Origin: Spinacia oleracea
Lineage: Eukaryota; Streptophyta; Magnoliopsida; Caryophyllales; Amaranthaceae
Reading direction: 5' to 3'
DNA: 64,000 nucleotides
Assembly (NCBI RefSeq): GCF_020520425.1
Contig: NC_079489.1
Span: forward strand, 20,546,001 to 20,610,000
Part shown: piece after piece, positions 47,509 through 56,885 of the stretch
How the letters are laid out: each line of letters opens with the position of its first letter
Numbering within the stretch: the stretch's first letter is position 1
The notes under the pieces: model-generated
Told to the model about the DNA's origin: nothing
Databases searched by the model: none
Seen by the model: only the letters and a program-made list of their open reading frames with translations
Position numbers and translations under genes: made by a program

Positions 47509-50500
47509 ATTTTTTTTTTTTTTTAAGAAGGTAAGAAAAAAGACTTAGGTTCCCCTTCGCACAAGGGTGAAACCTAAGCTGTCACTTTGAACAATATTAT
47601 CTAAGTTAGGGCTAGAGTTCGGGGTGATACACAATGGTTCAACAATAAGATGTCCTACATTAGCTATCCAATCTGCTGCTCTATTTGCTTCACGGAAGAT
47701 ATGCTTGATATGGGTAGAGTGAAAATGCTGAAGAAGAGTCCTGCTATCTTGAATAATGTTTTGAAGCTTCCACGGGGGATTCCAGATTCCTTTTAGCGAG
47801 TTGATCACAAGTAGGTTGTCACCTTCGATGTAGATGTCTTTAATATTCAGTTTGATAGCCTCTTGGATGCCCTTATGAAGGGCTAGGGCTTCTGCCATGT
47901 AGACTTGCGAGTTACCCAGGTTAAAAGATTTGGCGATGACCGTATCTCCATTGTTGTTTCTGATGATGATACCTCCTGCTGCTGATGAGTCTTTTCGTGA
48001 TCCGTCGAAGTTGAGTTTGAAGGCGCCCAGTGGGGGCGGGAACCACCGCACAAGAATGGGATGTGGGGTGGTTGGAAGAGAAGTGGAAGGATGATGAGTG
48101 TTGAAATGGTTAACTCTAAGTTGTTGTGAGTCAATCTGGAGTCTAAGCTCCCATTCTTTGAAGGTGTTAAGAGCTTTAAAATAGCAGCGGCAGGGGGAAA
48201 GCTTATTGTTGGAGAACACTAAGGCATTCCTTTCCTTCCAAATAGTCCAGCAAACGGTAATGAACTTCCTGAGCGCAACTTGGTTCCGTCTAAGGTAGTC
48301 TAAAGTTTTGAAGAAATCCGTCATAGGGAAGGAGAAATCGAACCAATTTTTAGTTAGTCTATGCATCCAGACATTTTTTGTGTGCTCACAATTGAGAAAG
48401 AGATGATTAATATTCTCACTGGGATGGTTACATCTAGGGCAACAACTTGAGGGAATAATTTTCCTATGAAAAAGAGTTTCTTTAGTTGGAATACTTTTAT
48501 GGCAAATTTGCCATAAAAAGATCTTTAGTTTTGGAGCTATATTGAGTTTCCAAATCCATCTAAACTCCCATTTTTTATCAAAGACTGGGAGTTCGTGGGC
48601 AAGCCAGGTAGCGGATTTAACTGAGAACTCTCCAGAGTTTGTGCAGCCCCAAATGGGGTTGTCAGGCAGTTCATTAACAGGGATAGGGATCCCTTTAATT
48701 TTTTGCACCAACTCAGGTGAGAGGAACGAAGAAAGTTTCCTTATATCCCAATTTTTGGATTCATCAATGAACGAGTTCACGTAGACGTCTCCCCTATTAC
48801 TATTTGGGGAGTTGCAAGGGAGATCAGAAAGGGCATATTGACCAACCCAGTTATCTTTCCAGAAATTGATGTGATTCCCATTGCCAATCTTCCATCTAAT
48901 TCCTTTCCTCAAAATCTCCCTTTGGTTTAAAATGCTGATCCAAATAGGAGAGTCTTTAATTTTTCTCTTGGCAGAGAAGAAATTTGTGTTCTGAAGATAT
49001 TTTTTCCTCATGATTTTTGCCCAAAGGTTATTTTCGTCTGTTAGGATTTTCCAGCCTAGTTTTGCGATGAAAGCTCTATTCAGAGGGTAGGTTCTTCTTA
49101 AACCTAGCCCTCCTTGATCCTTAGGCTGACAGACTTTGTTCCAGGCAATGAGAGGGAGTTCATTACCTGACTTGGATTGGTTCCAAAAAAATTGGCGATG
49201 AATATTATCCAATTGATGGCACGTCTTCCTTGGAAGTAGGAAGGAAGAGCAAATGTAGGACGGGAGGGCTTCAAGGTTGCTTTGAATGAGCGTTGTTCTA
49301 CATGCTTTGGATAGAAAGTTAGCTTGCCAGGAGTTTATACAGCGTTCATTTTTTTGCATGATGCGTAGATAGTCAGATCTTGTAGGTGTGAAACTTGAGA
49401 AGTGAGCTCCCAGATATCGACCTAGAGACCCAGATTTATGCATATTAAAAATGCTGGCCAATGCATCTCTCTTGGGGTGGTTGATATTCTTTGAGAAGAT
49501 AATAGCTGATTTATGGAAATTCACTAATTGGCCTGAGAGTTTACAGAAGTCAGTGATGACTTTGAGTAAGTTATGGCATGCGGAGTTAGTGGCTTTACAT
49601 AAAAGTAGGCTATCGTCTGCAAACATTAAACATGGGATTTTTATAGTTTGTGGCGCTATTTTAAATCCGAGCCCTAGGTTAGGTCTCGCACTGGCATTAT
49701 TCAGCATGATTATAAAAACTTCCATGCATAAAATAAAAAGGTAAGGAGATAGCGGGTCTCCTTGTCTTAACCCTCTAGACGGGGTAAAAACATCCGTGGC
49801 TGAGTTGTTAACTTTGATAGAGTACGAAACTGTAGTCACAGTTGCTTTCGCCCAGTTTATCCAGGTTGTAGGAAAGCCCATTTTGTCAAGAGTAGCCCAA
49901 AGGAAATCCCATTCTATTCTGTCATAAGCTTTTTCCATGTCCAGTTTAAGAGCACACCATCCAACTTTGGATTTTGATTTCTTAAAAACATTGAGGATCT
50001 CCTGGACTAAAAGCAAATTATCATGGATGGACCTGCCAGGGGTGAAGGCGTTTTGGAAGGGGCTTATGTGTTTTTGAAGAATAGGACTTAGTCTAGAGAC
50101 TAGGAGTTTAGAGATAGCTTTATAGATCGTGCCGCAGAGGCTGATTGGTCTGAAATGATTGGGGTTCTCTGGGTTATCATTTTTGGGGATAAGAGCTATA
50201 AGAGTGTGATTCAGAAAAGGCGGCATTTTTCCGTGTGAGAAAAAGCTCTTTATTGCTAATGTAACTTCAGGGCCGATTGTTTTCCAGTAGGTTTGAAAAA
50301 ACTTTGGCCCAAATCCATCTGATCCTGGTGCCTTGAGCGGGTTCATAGTAAAGAAACTATTTTTAATCTCCTCGTCTGAGAAGGGGGCGATGAGACTAAG
50401 CCTATCGGAATCAGAAATTAATTGTGGGAGAAAATCTAGGTTAATTATACGCCCAGGCTGAACGGATGTTTTGAATCTATCTTGAAAGGAGTTAAAGAGG

Positions 50501-51436
50501 ATGTTTTGAACGTTCACTTGCCCCTCCTCCCAATGGTTGTCAGCATTCTTTAGTCGATAGATGTGGTTTTTCGCGGCTCTTTGTTTCATGAGTTGGTGGA
50601 AAAATCTCGTGTTTCTGTCTCCTTGATTCAGCCAAGTTTTTTTTGCAGAATTTTTCCACAAGTGTTGTTTTTGTAAGAGGATCTTTTCTCGTTGTTTGAG
50701 CATTCTTAAAAGGTGGTTTTGCCAGATAGGGTTGAACGGTTGGGTTATAAGCTTATCTTCAAGTTCTTGAATTTTATCTGCATTAGTTTTAAGTTGCATG
50801 GTCTTGTGTGAGAATTTTCCTTTCGCCCAATTTTTTAGGTCGCCTTTTATGTTGGTTAGTTTGGATCTTATTCTAAAGAATCTTGAACCTTGAGTATTGC
50901 AGTTCCAATGCTTTTTAACAATTTTAGCTGGTTCATCCTCGAGAGTCCAAGAATTTTGGAATCTGAACAATCTATTCACCATAATGGTCTCTGAGTTTGT
51001 ATCAAAGAACATTGGGGCATGATCTGAGCTAGTAAAGGTACCATATTTAACTGATGCGTTGGGGAATTTATCAGTGAAGATATTGCTTGCGACGGCCCTA
51101 TCTAGCCGTTGATACAAGCCTGGGTGGGATTGGGATTTCCAGGAGTACGATTGTTGTATGCACGCTATGTCTGTCGCATTTGAACGAGTAAGAAACCTTG
51201 GAAGTCTCTGGCATTGTCTTTGTGAGACTGGGTTGCCTCCACATTTATCCGAATTATGTAAAAGTTCGTTAAAGTCGTCGACGAGGATCCAGGGAATATG
51301 AATGTTTTCATAGAAGGTAGATATCAGCTCTCAGAATTGGTCTTTATCGTTGTTTTGTGCCGGGAAATAAGCCCCAGAGACAAGAATTTGCTCATTGGTT
51401 GGTTTATAAAGAACGTTAAGGTGAGCACATCTATCT
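47509..51436 (-). mobile_element. L1-type LINE with 17-bp target duplication
   Basis: On the minus strand the element runs from inside the endonuclease domain (51436) to a poly-A tail (T run at 47510-47524). It is flanked by GTTATATCTCTATACTT (47492-47508) and GTTATATCTCTCTACTT (51437-51453), 16 of 17 identical, which is the target duplication. So it is one 5'-truncated insertion of 3.9 kb. It lies 115 bp downstream of the HYH stop codon in the same orientation. Confidence 0.93.
47545..51330 (-). CDS. LINE ORF2: partial endonuclease, RT, RNase H
   Basis: An open minus-strand frame of about 1260 codons without a stop; the segment from 51117 alone is 1190 codons. In order: endonuclease C-terminus (DDFNELLHNSDKC, where GDFN is usual; LDRAVAS; SSDHAP), reverse transcriptase (LKAPGSDGFGPKFF, RGLRQGDPLSPYLF, FADDSLL), zf-RVT (CCPRCNHPSENINHLFLNCE) and a complete RNase H with all acidic residues (NFDGS, MAEALAL, IYIEGD, REANRAAD). 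One in-frame TGA at 51331-51333 cuts it from the remaining 34 upstream codons. No ORF1. The intact length suggests a young insertion, dead on arrival through 5' truncation. Confidence 0.9.
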   Translation of the reverse strand, partial: ELISTFYENIHIPWILVDDFNELLHNSDKCGGNPVSQRQCQRLPRFLTRSNATDIACIQQSYSWKSQSHPGLYQRLDRAVASNIFTDKFPNASVKYGTFTSSDHAPMFFDTNSETIMVNRLFRFQNSWTLEDEPAKIVKKHWNCNTQGSRFFRIRSKLTNIKGDLKNWAKGKFSHKTMQLKTNADKIQELEDKLITQPFNPIWQNHLLRMLKQREKILLQKQHLWKNSAKKTWLNQGDRNTRFFHQLMKQRAAKNHIYRLKNADNHWEEGQVNVQNILFNSFQDRFKTSVQPGRIINLDFLPQLISDSDRLSLIAPFSDEEIKNSFFTMNPLKAPGSDGFGPKFFQTYWKTIGPEVTLAIKSFFSHGKMPPFLNHTLIALIPKNDNPENPNHFRPISLCGTIYKAISKLLVSRLSPILQKHISPFQNAFTPGRSIHDNLLLVQEILNVFKKSKSKVGWCALKLDMEKAYDRIEWDFLWATLDKMGFPTTWINWAKATVTTVSYSIKVNNSATDVFTPSRGLRQGDPLSPYLFILCMEVFIIMLNNASARPNLGLGFKIAPQTIKIPCLMFADDSLLLCKATNSACHNLLKVITDFCKLSGQLVNFHKSAIIFSKNINHPKRDALASIFNMHKSGSLGRYLGAHFSSFTPTRSDYLRIMQKNERCINSWQANFLSKACRTTLIQSNLEALPSYICSSFLLPRKTCHQLDNIHRQFFWNQSKSGNELPLIAWNKVCQPKDQGGLGLRRTYPLNRAFIAKLGWKILTDENNLWAKIMRKKYLQNTNFFSAKRKIKDSPIWISILNQREILRKGIRWKIGNGNHINFWKDNWVGQYALSDLPCNSPNSNRGDVYVNSFIDESKNWDIRKLSSFLSPELVQKIKGIPIPVNELPDNPIWGCTNSGEFSVKSATWLAHELPVFDKKWEFRWIWKLNIAPKLKIFLWQICHKSIPTKETLFHRKIIPSSCCPRCNHPSENINHLFLNCEHTKNVWMHRLTKNWFDFSFPMTDFFKTLDYLRRNQVALRKFITVCWTIWKERNALVFSNNKLSPCRCYFKALNTFKEWELRLQIDSQQLRVNHFNTHHPSTSLPTTPHPILVRWFPPPLGAFKLNFDGSRKDSSAAGGIIIRNNNGDTVIAKSFNLGNSQVYMAEALALHKGIQEAIKLNIKDIYIEGDNLLVINSLKGIWNPPWKLQNIIQDSRTLLQHFHSTHIKHIFREANRAADWIANVGHLIVEPLCITPNSSPNLDNIVQSDSLGFTLVRRGT

Positions 51437-51568
51437 GTTATATCTCTCTACTTGATTTTACAAAATCTTGCATTCACAAGATTTCTATTATATCTTAAAA
51501 CATCTATGAGTAGGAATTTGAAAAATAAGAAAATAGAAATGCAAAATTCAAATCGAGCACATCATTGA

Positions 51569-54500
51569 TCACTTGGGCTCTTCACTTTCGTCAGTCTTTG
51601 GTCTGGTGTTCATGAGTATCTGCAATTAAATAACTAATCATCTCAAAATTCCATTTGCTAAAATAGATCAATAATAACAACTTATTTTAACGGGAAGAAA
51701 ACAAAAAGGTAATGATATATGCAACCCTTAGGACTATAAAATAAGAACAAATTTAACTCTTTTTCTTAGTTGAAATTAATTTAGGATTGCATAATTAATG
51801 CTTAATATACTACGTATGTTAATTTTTTTCAGCTTTTTAATAATTAAATTATCAAGGGGGTTTTGTCTTAAAACTTTATTCACATGTCATATAAGCATTT
51901 CACTAATACAAAATATTTTATAATTATATAACTTATTATTGATACTCTTTAAGATTTAATCAAATTTAGCTCTTTACTCCTCAAATTTAAGACTTGTAAA
52001 TTTATGTGCCATATTATTTTATCTTCTTATTCAACTCATACATTGAGTCTTAAGTAGGGTGTTGCATGGTTATTAAAGACTAGATTTCTATCAAGACTCA
52101 TCCACTTCAATTATGCTACAATTTTCTTAGTCTGATCTTAACTTCATAATTACACTTCATTGCTAAGCTAGCTGGCTGGTAATTAAGCCTTGTAGGTGTC
52201 TAATTAAGCTTTGTAGGTGTGTTTAAGACTATAATTTATACATAAAAATATCAAAACTTGACCAAACAGTAACTATCGAGGGCATGTGCACGGTAAATCA
52301 CATATTCGTATCTCCACTCTCTCATTTATTATTTGTACTCCGTAATGCCTTTTGGCTCATCCACCCCACAAAAAGAAAATAAAAAAATACGAAATGTCAA
52401 ATGATTTAGGTATTGTACTCTCCCTAATTCAAGATATACATTAAGTACACATGAGTACATGACCTTTTAAGTCAAACTTTGATAAAGTTTATTAATTTGT
52501 CCAAGTTGTAATAGGAGTAAATATCATTATGTATTTTTGTGTACATGTTTGTTTTAAAGAAATTAAGTAAATTCTACCAAATACCAACCTTTTCGAACTG
52601 TTTTTTCGCTGAACAAAATTAGTAATTTCTTATGCACTGTTGTCAATTCAATGAGAAGTTACCAAATTTCAAGGATTATATCGTATTTAACTAATTGAAT
52701 TTGATCATGTTTATTGTTTTAAGCAAATTGTATACGAGAGCGTGGAAATAGTCAATAAAACGACAATATTAATAAAGTATGTACCTTGCGAAGCATGGTG
52801 TTTTCGTTAGAGAGGGTAGAAATTTTCTCTTCTAATTTGAAGTTTTTGTCAAGCAATTCATTGGCTCTTGACTCTAAATCATTCACATAAACCTTTTTTC
52901 TTTCACGTGCTTGTTGAGCAGACACTCTGTTCCTTAACAACCTGCATGCATGGATTTAACGTACCCTTAATTCCATTATAACATGAAAGACGTATTTGTA
53001 ACGTAATTACAAATTTAAACTTTTTAATTACACAATTAAATTAATTAAAATTAAAGGATGATAATTCAAATGTCAATATCTGTTGTAAGACTTATAACGT
53101 TACTACAAGAATTTGTATCTTTAACGACAACCTAATTATGACGGGTCAAGACGGGAAAAACCGTCACAAATGTCTTTTACGACGGGTTAACGACGTGATT
53201 TTCTATTAACGACGACCCCCTTTTATGACTGGTTCGCGACCGGAAATCCCGTCATTAATCAACGATTATTAGCCTTTAGCGATCAGATTTCCCGTCGTTA
53301 ATGGTACAATATTTTGTAATGTTAGTTGATCGAGGACAAAGAAAACAACCATTGAACCATTAGCAACGTAACTTTGTCTAGTGGTTGGACTTGGAGCTCC
53401 ACGTACTTAAATAAATAATCGCAATATATATGGTCAAAGGACTCAAAGAAAAATTTGAAAATAGAGAAAAAGTACGCCCAGATATTGCAATATCTATTGA
53501 AGAAGGAAGTATACTTACCTACGTACAAAATATTTATTACCAAAAAAATAGGGATTGCTATTTGTTAATTAACAGTACTATATACGTGTTTTTCTTGGCG
53601 TGAAATTCATTTCAGAATTGTTGCATTTATGAAAAAGGAAAGGCTACAAAACTAACACATCATCATCACTCATCAACAAAGCATTTCAAATATAAATGTA
53701 ATAAAGGTGATACGTATACGTACACTACAAGAAATTGTACCATTTACGATGGGAAATCCCGTCGCTAAAGGCCAATAATCGTTGATTAATGTCGGGATTT
53801 TCTGTCGCGAACCCGTCGTAAAAGGGGGCCGTCGTTAATGGAAATCCCGTCATAAACCCGTCGTAAAAGACATTTGGGACGGTTGTTCCCGTCTCTGTTT
53901 GGTTGTTAGCCCCGTCACAAAAGGCTTTTATGACGAGATTTTTGACCCGTCGTAATTAGGTTGTCGTTAAAGGTGCAAATGCTTGTAGTGGTAGGGATTG
54001 ATAATTTTATGAAGTAATATAATTATTACTTAAATTCATATATATGAATTGGGACAATGTGGGATTATATAACACTATTTTTTTTTTTAAAAAAATAACT
54101 ACTACGTACCTTATAATTTTTTTTGTCTTGATTTATATTTTTTCTTAGTGGTAGCTTCTTGTGTTAATGTCACGATAAGTTTTATTATATATCCAGTTGT
54201 CCGTACCTTATAAAGTTCAACCGAAACTAGTTATAATATCCCATAAACATCAGGTTATAACATTACAGGTTTGTATCTCCGGCCGATAGATCTCCCATTG
54301 GAAAATGTTTACTATACATATACATAGGCTTATTAAGACCTCCATGTACTCTTTAGTACGGCGTATTGGTTACACCTATTATTAACAGGGACTTGAACAA
54401 AGTTTCAACCATTGATGGAAAAAGTTATAAAAATTTGGAATTACATACCAAGATAAATCTAACAAGCTAGAAAAAAATTTGTCAATTTGCCATTATCCCT

Positions 54501-55080
54501 CTTTATGAATAAATAAATAAATAAAAAATAAAAAACATAAGACCTCTTCACATTAGTTCTAACAAGTAATTAATTTCAATTTCAATAAATTACCAACTAA
54601 ATAAATTCTTGCAATTAATAAAGAAAAAACATATATTGTTGATCATGACTCAAATTGAAGATGAAAACAAACCTCTTAAGTCTTCTATATTCCTTATCAG
54701 CAGGATTACGGCCTCTTTTACGCTTAGGAGGCGCTACTTCGCCACCATTATCGTTATTATTAGAGCTTTGTAAACTTCCTTGATTCATTAACATCTGTCT
54801 ATCCTCTTCTTCCATTGCCGCCTCCATATCCGGCACCATAAACAATTCTTCATCATCACTTTCCTCTACATAATAATAGCATTCCAACCAAATCAATTTC
54901 TTTTAGTATTTCATAACAAATCAAGATATATATATTAAAAAATACAAGATATATTTTGTTTATATACAAAAAATAAAAGAAGAATTGAAGAAGAATAAAC
55001 CAATAACCTAAGTTGCTATTATTTCCTGTTGTAGTAATAGAAGTTGTAGGAAGAAGTGGCAAAATTGCAGGTTGAGCCAT
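51569..55080 (-). CDS. HYH: HY5-like bZIP transcription factor HYH
   Basis: Four exons in minus order: 55080-55008, 54865-54673, 52941-52785, 51619-51569 (474 nt, 157 residues), all phases agreeing. It binds ACGT-core promoter elements and acts with HY5 in light signalling in the nucleus. The COP1-binding motif [14 protein letters not shown] lies at 25-38. The basic region [18 protein letters not shown] continues into [16 protein letters not shown], with Asn93 and Arg101 at the bZIP N-x7-R positions. Leu111, 118, 125, 132 and 139 form the zipper. The end [15 protein letters not shown] matches HYH rather than HY5. Arabidopsis HYH is 149 residues. Intron 2 holds two CACTA MITEs, and a LINE lies just past the stop. 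Confidence 0.94.
53101..53321. mobile_element. CACTA-type MITE, copy 2, reversed, in HYH intron 2
   Basis: About 221 bp running TACTACAAGAATTTGTATC to TACAATATTTTGTAATG, matching copies 1 and 3 in reverse orientation (ACGACAACCTAATTA comes first; the GACGGG/CCCGTCG motifs are shared). Both termini are slightly decayed and no target duplication is visible, so it is probably the oldest of the three. Confidence 0.8.
53723..53990. mobile_element. CACTA-type MITE, copy 3 (268 bp), in HYH intron 2
   Basis: Starts CACTACAAGAAATTGTAC and ends GCAAATGCTTGTAGTG, with a GTA target duplication (53720-53722 and 53991-53993). It shares nearly its whole length with the 37445 copy and has the same orientation. 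Non-coding. Confidence 0.9.
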
Positions 55081-55173
55081 GATCGATCAAATAACTATAT
55101 AAGATACTATTAATTCTAATTTTTTTGAGAATATTATATAAAGTTGAGCTAAATATATTTCATTTTTGTTTAT

Positions 55174-55184
55174 GTATTTATATA
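55174..55184 (-). promoter_or_regulatory. Probable HYH TATA box
   Basis: On the minus strand TATATAAATAC lies about 95-104 bp upstream of the HYH ATG. This is a normal distance for a plant TATA box with a short leader. No transcript data are available to confirm it. Confidence 0.45.
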
Positions 55185-55252
55185 AAAACAAAAGGGGAAT
55201 ATAAATATATAGGGTACGTAAAAATTACACGTAGTACAAGTGGTTTTTGGAT

Positions 55253-55289
55253 AACGTGGACTTGGGGAGACAAAAATATGGTGACGTTG
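55253..55289. promoter_or_regulatory. ACGT-core sites upstream of HYH
   Basis: AACGTGG at 55253-55259 and TGACGTTG at 55282-55289 are ACGT-core sequences of the kind bound by HY5/HYH bZIP factors. They lie some 170-210 bp upstream of the HYH ATG, which fits auto- or cross-regulation by HY5-type proteins, but such short sites also occur by chance. Confidence 0.3.
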
Positions 55290-56066
55290 CTACTCGGTTG
55301 CTAGCTAATCAAATTAAAGTACTTCCTATGTTTAATTTAATTATCACATTTTGACTTTTGATATTATTTATATTATATAGTATAATTTGACTATTGATTT
55401 ATACAAAGAAAAAACATATATAATTGTATGATATTTTGTTATATTCGTCTCATTGTATATTTTCAAAGAGTATCAATTCTTTTACTTATATAGTTAAAGA
55501 TACTATGGTATAAAGTGATGTATTGACAAACTTGATAAAAAAAATAAGTCAACTAAATAAAAACAGGAAGTACTGATGGAGTATAATCTGTGTTCTAAAC
55601 TTTTTTAAAATGATAATGTTTTGTTCATTCAAACAAATAATTAAATGAACTACTTAAGTATTAGCCTAGTGGCTAAAACGATAGCCTCTATACGATAGGT
55701 TAAAGGTTTAAATTTTTATCATGTTTTATTTATAATTTGCATTTCTTGCTCATTTACGCAAAAAATAACAATTAAATGAGAGTAGTTTACAAATTAATCC
55801 TCCAAAGATGAGAAGATTTGAAATGGGGGAAAATGGGAGGTGTTGAAGTGAGTAGGAGAGAGAAAGCGAGAGATCAATTGGTAGAAGATGAAACACGTAG
55901 GTGCATGTATAGCCATGTTTCCATGTTTGTTTTGTCAAAAGTTGCACTCTTTAGCTTTCTTGTTAAGCCATATGAAAGGAAGCAATCAATTAAATTGTTT
56001 TCCTTCTTTTCTTTTTATTTTTGTTTCTAGGGAAATCATAATTTTCTTTTGGACTTTTCAATGAAA
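55290..56066. other. AT-rich DNA upstream of HYH
   Basis: No convincing gene. Short open frames here have no recognisable domain. It is probably distal promoter and neutral spacer up to the Helitron. Confidence 0.4.
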
Positions 56067-56373
56067 TCTATACTAATATATTAAAAGACGTTTATGAAAA
56101 AGTATATGTGTCACGTATACCCCTCCTTATTACGCCATGTCACCGCTAATAAATATCATAGCATGTTGGCAACCAAAAAAAATCATGTAGCAAGGATCAA
56201 ACATCAAACCTCATGGATTAAAGTTTTGCTTCTTACCATCTTAACTAGCCATAATGTATGTTATATTTTCCCATATAAATATAAAATACAATCTTTTAAA
56301 AATGGGCACATTTTTACAAAAACTAAACCCTAGCAAAAGTAAAACCCGGAGCAACGCCCGGGCCACACACTAG
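56067..56373 (+). mobile_element. Short non-autonomous Helitron (307 bp)
   Basis: Begins TCTATACTAATATATTAAAA after an A and ends with a hairpin (CCCGG-AGCAACGC-CCGGG at about 56344-56361) followed by CACACACTAGT before a T. A 5' TC, a 3' hairpin then CTAG(T/R), A|T insertion and no target duplication are the Helitron hallmarks. No Rep/helicase is present. Confidence 0.85.
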
Positions 56374-56885
56374 TTGTTCATTTAAAAGTTGCTATTTTTT
56401 GACACGTTTACATAAATAACTCATTAGAATTTATCATAATCTACGTTAATTTTAAAAATCTTTCTTGTTTACTTCTTTTTTTTTTGAAAAAATTGATTAT
56501 AATAATCAAATTTTTGGGCCGTTCTCTTTTATTAATTCCACATATAATTTTATTTTAAAAATAATTCGAACGTTAATAGTCACTCGCTTTCAACAGTCGC
56601 ACATGACTGATAACCAGTCGAAAGGGTAATATTGATCATAATTTTTAAAGAAAATAATCCTACGCTCTCACCTCCTTCTTTATCTCCAGTCATCATCATC
56701 TCACCATTGCCCCTTTCTCTCCTTTCGTCTTGCCTCCATGGCTCCATCATCATCAATTCTTTATCTTCAATCACAAGTGACTGCCTTCCTCTTTCCCCAA
56801 TTCTTTTCTCCATTTCATGTGGTGACGCAAAATTATTTACCAGGAGAGACAAAGAAGAAGCAGAGAGGAATATAGAGGGAGTTGG
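56374..56885. other. Spacer between the Helitron and the LTR nest
   Basis: Mixed AT-rich and pyrimidine-rich DNA. The pair of overlapping open frames at 56580-56904 comes from a TCTCC-rich stretch and shows no domain. Nothing else is seen. Confidence 0.4.
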
